The notes under the pieces were generated by a model. The model made no database searches. It saw nothing but the letters and a program-made list of their open reading frames with translations, and was not told where the DNA came from. Below are positions 6,644 to 14,848 of a stretch of DNA of 64,000 nucleotides, piece by piece. Source of the stretch: Phycisphaerales bacterium (GTDB lineage: Bacteria > Planctomycetota > Phycisphaerae > Phycisphaerales > UBA1924); the NCBI GenBank assembly GCA_028279375.1, contig JANQNW010000010.1, positions 124,001-188,000 on the forward strand, written 5' to 3'. Positions within the stretch are counted from its first letter, which is position 1. Every line of letters starts with the position of its first letter. Position numbers and translations under genes: made by a program.

Positions 6644-9436
6644 TCAGTCACCTTCGGTGGTCAGCGCGCGCCAGCGCTTCGCCTGCTCGCCCCGTTCGGC
6701 CGTGGGGTCCTGCGCGTTCCAACCGGCGTAGATCTCCGAGAGCAGACCCGCGATCGCTTGCGTTCGCTCATGTTCGACGCCATACGCCTCAAGGTGCAGG
6801 TCGTACGACTCGACCGCGATCGGCGCAGCCTCGGCATATCGCTCGAGGCCCGCGAGCGCTGCGGCCTCAATCCCAAGAAGAAGCCCGATCCGAAAGTGCC
6901 GCGCTGGCAGATGCGCTCGGCTCAGCGCCACTGCCTCGGTCGCCAGCGCGAGCGCTTCCTTGTTCCGCCCAAGACCGATGAGGCTCTCGCTCACATCGCC
7001 CATCGACTGCTGCGTCATCTCCGATTCATCGCCGAACAGACTTCGACGCGCCTCCAGCACCTCCCGATGCGTCAATTCAGCTTGTTCGAAGTCGCCGCGA
7101 TATCGATAGATGTCGGCAAGAGCGGCCTTCGTCGCCAGTGTGTTCGAGTGGTCGGCGCCGAGTGACGCGATGCGCCCCTCGAGCACGGTCTGCATTGCGG
7201 CTTCCGCCTCATCAAATCGGCGCAATGTGCGCAACGAGACGGCGTAGCTGTGCATTGCAGCGAGCGTTCGAGGATGCTCATCCCCGAATCGGACGCGCCG
7301 TCGTTCCAGCGACTCGCGCAGATAGGGCTCAGCCTTTTCAAACTCGCCCTTGTCCATCATCATGCGCCCTAGATTTGCGATGAGCACCGCCACGTGCGGA
7401 TGATCGTCTCCGAAGGCGCGACGGCGTCGCTCCAATGCCTCGGTCCAGTGGATCTCCGCTTCATCCAACTTTCGCTGCATCGCAAGCGCCACTGCGAGAT
7501 TGTTCAGCGCTTCGATCGTCTCGCCGTTGTCCGGGCCGGCGACACGGCGCTGCGTCTCGACGAGTTCTCGGTAGAGGGCTTCGGAGCGTTCGATCTCACC
7601 GAGTCTCCGAATGACATGCGCATAATTCGTGCGCGCATTGAGCGTCTCCGGATGGTCTGCGCCGAGCGCCTTGGTGCGTCCCTCGATGACGCGCTCCATC
7701 AGTGGCAGTGAGTCACGCCATCGGCCCTGCGAGAGCCGATGCGCGGCAAGGGCGTGCACGACCTCGAGCGTCTGCGGATCGTCGCCGCCGAGCTCCGCCT
7801 CGCGAATCTCAATCGCCTTCTCCAGAGACGCCTCGGCGCGATCGAGCAGTCCCAGTTCATTGGCCGTCCCGGCCAGCGCAAAGAGCAGTCGCGCCCGAAT
7901 CAGCGGCTGATCTCCGAATTGCTCATCAATCGCTGTCGCCGACTTGATCAGCAGCTCCTCATCGATTGCTCCGCGCGCAACATCAATGAAGTTGACAAGC
8001 TCCAGCTGCGTTCGCAGCTGCTCGGCGCTCTTCGCATCGACATCGGGCGACTCCTGAGCAGCCGTTTCATACCGTTCCAGAATCGCGCGCTCGAGGCTCC
8101 CCGCCATGGCGCGCACATCGATCTCGCTGAGCTGCTTCGATTGGAACTCGGCGACCTGCTCGAGCTCCTCCTCGCGCTGCTCAGCGAGCATGCGCTGCTC
8201 CCGCTCTCGATCCCGGGCGATCGTCGCGATGTACGCCTGACGAGCCGTCGCCGCGACGCCCAGCGCAATCGCCAGCGACACCGCACTGATGGAGCCGACG
8301 AGACCGCGCCGGCGCTGCGCAAACTTCCTGAGCCGGTAGACCGTCGTCGCAGGCCGGGCGAGAACGGGCACATTGTCGAGATATCGCCGAATGTCCGCGG
8401 CGAAATCCGGCACGGCCTGATAGCGTCGATCACGATCCGGATCGAGCGCCTTCATGATCACCGCCTCCAGGTCCCCCCGGAGTTGCGGATCCACGGCGCC
8501 CGGACGCTCAGGCGCCGACTCGCGCACGATCCGCGCCGCCTCCATCAAGCCGACCTTGGAGAAATCATGCGGCAGACGCTCGCAGGCCAGCTCGTACAGC
8601 AGCACGCCCAGCGCGTAGATGTCCGTGCGAATGTCGAGACTCGCCGACTCGCCCGCATGCTGCTCCGGGCTCATGTAATTCAGCGTTCCGATGACACGCT
8701 CGCCGCTCTCCTCCTGCGTCAGCGCCGCGCTCTCAGGATCGATCGATCGGGCGATGCCGAAGTCAATCACCTTCGGATTGCCCGCCGAATCCACAAGGAT
8801 ATTTCCAGGCTTGAGATCGCGATGAATGACGCCGAGCTGATGTCCGTGGTGGACGGCGTCGAAGACGGGAAGGAGCATCTCAAGGCGCTCGCGCAGCGTG
8901 AGATCACGCTCGGCGGCATATGCCGTGATCGGCAGCGCATCAGGAATGAACTCCATCGCGAAGTAGGGCGTCGAGACGCCATGACCGTCGTCGCTGGCGC
9001 TCGCTTCATAGATCTGCGCAATGCAAGGATGCCGGAGACTCGCCAGAACCTCTGTTTCGAATCGAAAGCGCTCGACGGCCGACGTCTGCGTGAGCGCCTG
9101 GCGCATGACCTTGAGCGCAACACGCCGCTTCGGGCTCTCCTGCATGGCCTCGTAGACCGTGGCCATGCCGCCAACGCCAATCGCGCGGATGATTCTGTAT
9201 CCGCCCATCGCATCGGGCGACGTTCGAATCACCGCCGATTCAGGCCTGGCGATCGCGGGCGACTCCAGAAAGCTCTTCTGCTCATCAAGGGCCTTGAGAA
9301 GCGCCCGCATGCGATCGAGGAGTTCGACGTCGTCGCCACACTCCTGCGTGACGAATTCGAGCCGGCGCTCGGCGTCCTCGATCTCGAGCGCCCGCATCAT
9401 GAGCGCATGCGCGCGTCTGGTCAGGTCATGCCCCAT
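6644..9436 (-). CDS. Membrane Ser/Thr protein kinase with TPR repeats
   Basis: A 930-residue Hanks-type kinase. Residues about 77-340 form the kinase domain: Gly-rich loop GVGGMATVYEA, Lys in VALKVM, catalytic HRDLKPGN at about 205-212 and DFG at 225-227, then NYMSPEQHA. A transmembrane helix (GSISAVSLAIALGVAAT) lies near residue 375, followed by a coiled-coil-like stretch and about eight kinesin-light-chain-type TPR repeats to the end. A 29-residue N-terminal extension was rejected because it lies inside the sigma factor gene; the chosen ATG overlaps that gene by 11 bases. The pairing with an ECF sigma factor indicates a signalling unit in which phosphorylation probably controls the sigma factor. 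Catalytic residues are complete. Confidence 0.93.
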   Translation of the reverse strand: MGHDLTRRAHALMMRALEIEDAERRLEFVTQECGDDVELLDRMRALLKALDEQKSFLESPAIARPESAVIRTSPDAMGGYRIIRAIGVGGMATVYEAMQESPKRRVALKVMRQALTQTSAVERFRFETEVLASLRHPCIAQIYEASASDDGHGVSTPYFAMEFIPDALPITAYAAERDLTLRERLEMLLPVFDAVHHGHQLGVIHRDLKPGNILVDSAGNPKVIDFGIARSIDPESAALTQEESGERVIGTLNYMSPEQHAGESASLDIRTDIYALGVLLYELACERLPHDFSKVGLMEAARIVRESAPERPGAVDPQLRGDLEAVIMKALDPDRDRRYQAVPDFAADIRRYLDNVPVLARPATTVYRLRKFAQRRRGLVGSISAVSLAIALGVAATARQAYIATIARDREREQRMLAEQREEELEQVAEFQSKQLSEIDVRAMAGSLERAILERYETAAQESPDVDAKSAEQLRTQLELVNFIDVARGAIDEELLIKSATAIDEQFGDQPLIRARLLFALAGTANELGLLDRAEASLEKAIEIREAELGGDDPQTLEVVHALAAHRLSQGRWRDSLPLMERVIEGRTKALGADHPETLNARTNYAHVIRRLGEIERSEALYRELVETQRRVAGPDNGETIEALNNLAVALAMQRKLDEAEIHWTEALERRRRAFGDDHPHVAVLIANLGRMMMDKGEFEKAEPYLRESLERRRVRFGDEHPRTLAAMHSYAVSLRTLRRFDEAEAAMQTVLEGRIASLGADHSNTLATKAALADIYRYRGDFEQAELTHREVLEARRSLFGDESEMTQQSMGDVSESLIGLGRNKEALALATEAVALSRAHLPARHFRIGLLLGIEAAALAGLERYAEAAPIAVESYDLHLEAYGVEHERTQAIAGLLSEIYAGWNAQDPTAERGEQAKRWRALTTEGD

Positions 9437-10016
9437 CCGCGGGCTCCGCATCGCCACCTGTGAGCTGGCAGAAGAGCCACGCCTTCGCGCCGCTCCAGTC
9501 TCTATCGACGCTGCGCTTTCCAATCGAAAGCGTGTCGGCGACCTCGTCGATCGTCAGGCCGCCAAAGAAGCGTAGCTCGACGACCTGGGCCTGCCGGGCA
9601 TTGATCTCCCGAAGCTCCTTGAGCGCATCATCCAACGCAATGAGATCGACACCGACGTCGAGATCAGGCGGATCCGTGTCCCCGAGTGAGACGCGCTGGC
9701 GAGCCCCGCCGCGCTTCTCCGCACGGCGTGCCCGCGCATGATCAACCAGCAGGCGTCGGATCAGCCCGGACGCCACCGTGAAGAAGTGCACGCGATCGTT
9801 CCAGTCCGTTGTGCGCTGGTCAATCAACTTGAGATAGGCCTCGTGGACGACGGCCGTCGGCTGAAGCGTGTGGTCGGTCCGTTCTGAACGCATGTGCTTG
9901 ATGGCGATCCGGTAGAGCTCCTCGTAGATCGCCTCCATCAGCGCATCGAGATCGCGCCGCTCGCCTGACGCCGCGGCGCGCAGCAACTGAGTCACATTCG
10001 CGCTCTGCTCGTCCAT
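9426..10016 (-). CDS. ECF sigma factor, planctomycete kinase-associated type
   Basis: A 196-residue RNA polymerase sigma factor of the extracytoplasmic-function group. Region 2 is seen in LYRIAIKHMRSERTDHTLQ and HFFTVASGLIRRLLVDHAR, and region 4 in VVELRFFGGLTIDEVADTLS. The LQPTAVVHEAYLKL segment is characteristic of the planctomycete family known as Sig-70_X6 (TIGR02999). The start is placed at 10016, where the conserved domain begins; the longer frame upstream codes for unrelated sequence. It overlaps the downstream kinase gene by 11 bases, so the two are translationally coupled. No anti-sigma factor gene is present, consistent with control by the kinase in such pairs, which is inference here. 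Confidence 0.92.
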   Translation of the reverse strand: MDEQSANVTQLLRAAASGERRDLDALMEAIYEELYRIAIKHMRSERTDHTLQPTAVVHEAYLKLIDQRTTDWNDRVHFFTVASGLIRRLLVDHARARRAEKRGGARQRVSLGDTDPPDLDVGVDLIALDDALKELREINARQAQVVELRFFGGLTIDEVADTLSIGKRSVDRDWSGAKAWLFCQLTGGDAEPADGA

Positions 10017-10258
10017 CGCTGTCCCAGTCCCCGGCACAGTGTACCGGGCGACCGGCGAGCGCCGCCGCGACCAGTCCGAATGGCGCCAATTCGCGACAGC
10101 GCAATCTCGAATGGGACTCAGACATGGCGCAGGAAGCACGAGGCCCTCCATCAGCAGCGCTGCGAAGATGAGGATCGCAGGCGTCGTCGATCGACACCGA
10201 GCAGTCTTTTGCAACGCGTCAGAAGATCGAGAATCGCGCCAGTAAGTGAAGCAGATTG

Positions 10259-11605
10259 TCAGCGATGCCCGGCGGATGCCCCATCAAGGTCAGCGTCCTC
10301 ATCCGGAATGAGGCGGCCATGGGGATCGAGCCCCTGCCCCTGCGCCGGCGCCGGAGTTACATCGACATGCTCCAGCTCCTCGGCAGTCTCGTGCACGTGA
10401 TCCACCGGCAGACCCGCCTGATCAACGAGATAGCGCTCCCAGAGACGATGTCGCCGAACGAGAGCCGCCGCAGCGCGCCGACCATCAGGCGTCAGCACGA
10501 TCTCATGCTCGCGCTCGTCCACGAGACCTCGTCGCCGCACCCGCGCGAGCGCATTGTCTGCGGCGCGCCCAACGAGCGCATTTCGAATCCCTGCGCGCGA
10601 GAGACCCGACATGCCGCGCTCCTCGGCGCGATAGAGCGCCGCAATCAGGTCATCGACGGCGACCGATCTGCCCAGACGTCGGCGCCGCCAGACTCGTACG
10701 ACCACGCCGTGGCGCGGCGCCAGCACGATCGCCACGCTCAGAATGAACCCGGCCACCATTGCCATCGATCCCGCAGCGTTCACCGAACCACGATCGAAGA
10801 GCCCCGGGATTGCGGTCGCAGCGAAGTAACCGAGAATCCCAGTCGCCGCCGCGATGATGACGCTGAAGACAATCTGTGACCGCAGGCGATCCGTCAGAAG
10901 CCGGGCAGTCGCCGCCGGACACACGAGCATCGCGATCACGAGAATCGAACCGACGGCCTCGAAAGACGCCACCGTCGCCGACGCGACGAAGATCATGAGC
11001 ACATAGTGCATGAGTGTCGGATTGAAACCCTGAGCCGTCGCCATCGCCGGGTCGAAGGCGGCGATCCGAAGCTCCTTAAAGAGCGCTGCGATGAAAACAA
11101 CGGAAAGGAAGCACATGATCGCCAGCACCACGACCTGCCTCGGCGCCGCGTCGAGCGTGGACCAGGAGAAGAGATCGACCCATCGCTCGGGCGCACCGAT
11201 CCAGAAGAGCGTCTCGAGCTGGCCGTGAAGCACACAATCCGCGTCAAGATCCACGCTTCGCGCCGCGGCTTTCTCGATCAGCAGCACGCCGAATGCAAAC
11301 AGCACGCTGAATACCACACCCATGGCGGCGCCTGGCTCGACGCGCCCAAGACGCTTGACGAGTTCAACGAGCACGACGGTCACAACGCCCGCGATCGCGG
11401 CGCCGGCGAACATGACGAGCGGATTCCTGGTGGACGCGATGAGGAAGGCGATGACGAGGCCCGGGAGGACGCTGTGGCTGATTGCGTCGCCCATGAGGCT
11501 CAGGCGGCGCAACACGAGGAAGTTCCCGAGCAGGCCGCACGTGATCGCTGCAAGGGTGCCTGCCAGCAGCGGAAAGAGATCGACGCCGATGTCGAACTCA
11601 ATCAT
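10259..11605 (-). CDS. Metal ABC transporter permease fused to C-terminal DtxR-like regulator (second permease)
   Basis: A 448-residue protein. Residues 1 to about 300 are an ABC-3 family permease (SLMGDAISHSVLPGLVIAF contains the conserved D-A-I-S-H-S-V-L-PG motif; eight or nine membrane helices). The rest is cytoplasmic: a winged-helix segment (DDLIAALYRAEERG to IVLTPDGRRA) followed by RRHRLWERYL and ETAEELEHV, the metal-binding His and Glu-x2-Glu-His pattern of DtxR/MntR proteins, and a DPHGRLIP motif. Chlamydial YtgC carries the same kind of tail (YtgR), released by cleavage to act as repressor. The ATG overlaps the stop of the first permease by four bases. It is the last gene of the operon. 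Confidence 0.9.
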   Translation of the reverse strand: MIEFDIGVDLFPLLAGTLAAITCGLLGNFLVLRRLSLMGDAISHSVLPGLVIAFLIASTRNPLVMFAGAAIAGVVTVVLVELVKRLGRVEPGAAMGVVFSVLFAFGVLLIEKAAARSVDLDADCVLHGQLETLFWIGAPERWVDLFSWSTLDAAPRQVVVLAIMCFLSVVFIAALFKELRIAAFDPAMATAQGFNPTLMHYVLMIFVASATVASFEAVGSILVIAMLVCPAATARLLTDRLRSQIVFSVIIAAATGILGYFAATAIPGLFDRGSVNAAGSMAMVAGFILSVAIVLAPRHGVVVRVWRRRRLGRSVAVDDLIAALYRAEERGMSGLSRAGIRNALVGRAADNALARVRRRGLVDEREHEIVLTPDGRRAAAALVRRHRLWERYLVDQAGLPVDHVHETAEELEHVDVTPAPAQGQGLDPHGRLIPDEDADLDGASAGHR

Positions 11606-13002
11606 CGCGCGGCCCTTTCACCAGTGGGCGCCGGAACGACGATGCCGCGCGCTGCAAGCTGTGCCTCGAGCTCCGCGATCAACTCATCCGACAGCACGTG
11701 CTCCACCTGATCCACCGACCAGTCAACGTGACTCGGCGCGATGTCCGCATAGCTTGTCAGATACTGCTCCCAGAGCTTGTGATTCCTGCTGATGCGCGCT
11801 CCGCGCTCGAGACCTTCGTCCGTCAACAGCAATGCGTTCGCAGAGCGGACTGCCTGTCCCCGGCGCAGAATCGATCGCACGACAATGGGTCGCATCCAGA
11901 ATGGCCAAGCGCGTAAACGCGCGACGCTGGTGATATCGGCCTCAGAGAGCTCGGCGCCGCCACGCTCGTACGCGAACTCGAGCAGATGCTCGCCGGCGAA
12001 CCGAATTCGCAGCCGGACGCGCCGCACGAGCGACGCCAGAGCGCCGCGTTGCGGCGCGAATACGAGACTGATCGCGAAGATCGCTCCGGCTGTCAGAACG
12101 ATTACGGCGCCTGCTGGCTTGCGTGGGAGGAGCGCCGAGACAACCGAACCGAAGTACCCACTCGCCCCACCAATCAACGCCGCCAGCACAACCAGCAACC
12201 ACAGCCGATCCGTCCAGAATCGCGCCGCGACGGACGGAATGATCAACATCGCCACCACGAGAATCAGGCCGACCGCCTGGAGCCCGGCGACCGTCACGAC
12301 GACCACGAGCGACATCATCGCCAGGTCGATCAGGCTCACCGGCCACCCATCGACCTTCGCGAAGGCGTCATTGAAGCAGACGATTGCAAACTCCTTCAGG
12401 AGCACGAGCGCCGCAACGACCGCGAGCGCAGCGATGCACGCCATCAGGATCGCATCCCCTCTTCCCATCGCGGCCGTCTGTCCGTAGATGAACTTGTTGA
12501 GCCCCGCCGCGCCGGACGCGGCATTCGCTTGGATGTAACTCAATCCGACGATGCCCGCCCCGAAGAAGACGCTCAGCACGATCCCGATCGCAGCATCCTC
12601 TCTGAGGCGCGTGAATCGAATGATCGCCTGAATGCATACAACACCGAGCGCCCCGGAGAGAGTCGCCCCGACAAGCAGGACAGGCAGCGAACGTCCCTCG
12701 GCGCCGAGCGCCGCCGCCACGAGAAAGGCCAGCGCGATGCCTGGCAGCGTCGCGTGACTCAGCGCATCCGTCATCAGCGAACGCTTGCGGAGCAGTGCGA
12801 AGACGCCAACAACACCGGCCGCGATGCCGAGCATCACTGTTCCGAGAATGACCGTGTTCGTGTTGTGTCCAGCGCGCAGCGCCATGGTCTCGAAGATCTC
12901 ACTCCACGTCGGCCATTCATCGGAGACATCCGTGAGCGAGCCGCCGCCATGCGAGTGGCCATTCGCGGCGATCGTCGGGATGAAGAACGAGAGAAACTCC
13001 AA
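11602..13002 (-). CDS. Metal ABC transporter permease fused to C-terminal DtxR-like regulator (first permease)
   Basis: A 466-residue ABC-3 type permease for manganese, iron or zinc. A His-containing N-terminal stretch (ANGHSHGGG) precedes eight or nine membrane helices with the conserved SLMTDALSHATLPGIALAF motif. From about residue 335 on there is a DtxR-like tail: winged-helix-like HLLEFAYERGGAELSEADI, then RNHKLWEQYL and VDQVEHVLSDEL, which keep the His and Glu-His metal ligands. The longest frame begins with TTG at 13002, one base after the ATPase stop; the first ATG is at residue 40, just before the first helix, so the true start is uncertain. Resembles chlamydial YtgCR. Confidence 0.9.
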   Translation of the reverse strand: MEFLSFFIPTIAANGHSHGGGSLTDVSDEWPTWSEIFETMALRAGHNTNTVILGTVMLGIAAGVVGVFALLRKRSLMTDALSHATLPGIALAFLVAAALGAEGRSLPVLLVGATLSGALGVVCIQAIIRFTRLREDAAIGIVLSVFFGAGIVGLSYIQANAASGAAGLNKFIYGQTAAMGRGDAILMACIAALAVVAALVLLKEFAIVCFNDAFAKVDGWPVSLIDLAMMSLVVVVTVAGLQAVGLILVVAMLIIPSVAARFWTDRLWLLVVLAALIGGASGYFGSVVSALLPRKPAGAVIVLTAGAIFAISLVFAPQRGALASLVRRVRLRIRFAGEHLLEFAYERGGAELSEADITSVARLRAWPFWMRPIVVRSILRRGQAVRSANALLLTDEGLERGARISRNHKLWEQYLTSYADIAPSHVDWSVDQVEHVLSDELIAELEAQLAARGIVVPAPTGERAAR

Positions 13003-13003
13003 A

Positions 13004-13843
13004 TCACGCTCCGCCGGCCGCTCGCGCGATCGCTTCGGCCGCCTCGGAGAGCAGGGTCAGCCGTCCGCCATACGTCTTGTGCAGATTCTCCTCTGTGAAG
13101 ACCTCGTTGACGGATCCTGAGGCGACCACGCGCATGTTCAGGAGAATGACCTCGTCGAAATACTCGGGCACGGTCTGAAGATCGTGATGTACCACGATCA
13201 CAGTCTTCCCCTGTGATTTGAGCTCACGGAGCACGTCGACGATCGCGCGCTCGGTCGCCGCGTCCACGCCGGCGAACGGCTCATCCATGAAATACAGGTC
13301 CGCTTCCTGCGCCAGCGCCCGCGCCAGAAAGACGCGTTGCTGCTGCCCCCCTGAGAGCTGGCTGATCTGTCGCCCGGCCAGACTCCGCATACCAACGCGC
13401 TCCAGGCATTCGAGCCCCGCCTCCTTGTGACTCCTCGAGACCGGGCGGCACCACCCGATGCGCCGATACCGACCCATGCACACGACATCGAGCGCCGACA
13501 CCGGAAAATCCCAGTCCACCGACTCACGCTGCGGCACATAGCCAATACGAGATCGAGCGCGCCGGTACGACTCGCCCCAGAACTCGACCTGACCCGACGC
13601 ACGCGGCGCCAGCCCGAGACACGCCTTGATCATCGTGCTCTTGCCCGCGCCATTCGGCCCGACAATCGCAATCAACCGATTCGGCTTCGCGTCGTAATCG
13701 ACATCCCAGAGCACTGGCTTCCTGTGATACGCGACGGTCATCGCGTGAATCGAAAGAGGACTGTCAGCGGAATGCTCCGGGCGCACCGAGAGCCCGCTCC
13801 TCGCCGCCTCGTTCGGCGATGTAGTCGCTTGGGCGCTATTCAT
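13004..13843 (-). CDS. Metal ABC transporter ATP-binding protein
   Basis: A 279-residue ABC ATPase of the manganese/zinc/iron uptake family. Walker A GPNGAGKST is at residues 62-70, the Q-loop is in YVPQRESVDWDFPVSALDVV, the signature is LSGGQQQR, Walker B is LYFMDEPF and the switch His is in VVHHDL. The Q-loop sequence with DWDFP is typical of Mn/Fe importers of the MntB/TroB/YtgB type. It energises import through the two permeases encoded immediately downstream. The N-terminal 30 residues are polar and poorly conserved. Its ATG overlaps the stop of the binding-protein gene by four bases. Confidence 0.94.
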   Translation of the reverse strand: MNSAQATTSPNEAARSGLSVRPEHSADSPLSIHAMTVAYHRKPVLWDVDYDAKPNRLIAIVGPNGAGKSTMIKACLGLAPRASGQVEFWGESYRRARSRIGYVPQRESVDWDFPVSALDVVCMGRYRRIGWCRPVSRSHKEAGLECLERVGMRSLAGRQISQLSGGQQQRVFLARALAQEADLYFMDEPFAGVDAATERAIVDVLRELKSQGKTVIVVHHDLQTVPEYFDEVILLNMRVVASGSVNEVFTEENLHKTYGGRLTLLSEAAEAIARAAGGA

Positions 13844-14799
13844 TCCGTCAGCGCACCATTGAGGCCGCGCTCCGGCGCATCGCCGCCCAGCGCACGCGCG
13901 ATCACCGTCGCATTGTGATCGATCATGCCGATGTACGTCCCTTCATAGGTTCCGTCGTCACCCATCGCGTCACTGAAGAGTTCGCCGCCGATGACGACTG
14001 TGTGCCCCCGCGCCTTCGCGCCGGCGATCAACGCCTTGATATTGCGCTCGGAGACTGTCGACTCCACGAACACGGCGCTGATGTTGCGCTCGACGAGCAG
14101 ATCGACAAGCTCCTCGACATCCTGTACGCCTGCCTCCGACTCCGTCGAGATGCCCTGGATGCCCACGACCTCGTATCCAAATCGGCGACCGAAGTAGTTG
14201 AATGCGTCATGCGCGGTCACCAGCACGCGCTGATTCTCCGGCACGCTCGAAAGCACGCGCACCGCATACGCATCCAGAGCCTCGACCTGTTCGATGTACG
14301 AAGCGGCGTTCGCCCGATACGCCGAAGCGCCGTCCGGATCGAACTCAATCAACTTGTCGCGCACGGCTTCCACCGCCTTCGCCCATGCTGATGGATCCAT
14401 CCAGACGTGCGGGTCGTAGAGCCCGTCGAACTCATCGGGCTCGAGCAGATACTGCTCATCGAGAAGCTCGGTGACGGCATGCACCTTCTTCCCCGCAGTT
14501 GCCGCCCTGATGAGCGAATCCGTCATCTTCCCCTCGAGCAGCAAGCCGTTGTAGAAGACGACATCCGCTTTCATCAGCCGTCGAATGTCCGATCGTGTCG
14601 GCTTGTAGAGATGAGGATCTACGCCCGAACCCATGAGCCCGATCACGTCGGCGCGTTCGCCGGCCACATGACGCGCGATGTCCGTCACCATGCCGACTGT
14701 CGCCACGACCGTGTATGGACTCTCGAAGTTCGCCTCGGCGCGAGGCGCCCCTGCGAGTGAGACCAGGGCCGCCAGCGCTGCAAGAAGAAACCATTTCAT
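13840..14799 (-). CDS. Metal ABC transporter substrate-binding protein (TroA/MntC/YtgA type)
   Basis: A 319-residue periplasmic cluster A-I binding protein. A cleavable signal peptide (MKWFLLAALAALVSLAGAPRAEA) is followed by the four metal-ligand regions: His in GVDPHLYKP, His in YDPHVWMD, Glu in the GIQGISTESEAG region and Asp in YIGMIDHN. No His-rich loop of the zinc-specific ZnuA type is present, which favours manganese or iron. The ribosome binding site GGAG lies nine bases before ATG. First gene of the transporter proper, 49 bases downstream of the porin gene and probably in the same transcript. Confidence 0.93.
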   Translation of the reverse strand: MKWFLLAALAALVSLAGAPRAEANFESPYTVVATVGMVTDIARHVAGERADVIGLMGSGVDPHLYKPTRSDIRRLMKADVVFYNGLLLEGKMTDSLIRAATAGKKVHAVTELLDEQYLLEPDEFDGLYDPHVWMDPSAWAKAVEAVRDKLIEFDPDGASAYRANAASYIEQVEALDAYAVRVLSSVPENQRVLVTAHDAFNYFGRRFGYEVVGIQGISTESEAGVQDVEELVDLLVERNISAVFVESTVSERNIKALIAGAKARGHTVVIGGELFSDAMGDDGTYEGTYIGMIDHNATVIARALGGDAPERGLNGALTE

Positions 14800-14821
14800 A
14801 CTTTTGTTCTCCGGATGATGA

Positions 14822-14838
14822 GAAGCGCGTCACGCTTC
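14822..14838 (-). other. Intercistronic hairpin between porin and binding-protein genes
   Basis: GAAGCG at 14822-14827 and CGCTTC at 14833-14838 form a 6-bp stem with a 5-base loop in the 49-base gap. No T-run follows in the direction of transcription, so it is more likely an RNA-processing or partial attenuation element that sets the ratio of porin to transporter than a full terminator. Confidence 0.35.
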
Positions 14839-14848
14839 CGGTCAATCG

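Noticed and set aside
7739..9463. 574-codon open frame on the plus strand
   Set aside because: Opposite to the conserved kinase gene; composition is low-complexity Arg/Leu, no recognisable motif.
11986..13098. 370-codon open frame on the plus strand
   Set aside because: Antisense shadow of the first permease and ATPase genes; very rich in Arg, Asp and Gln without structure.
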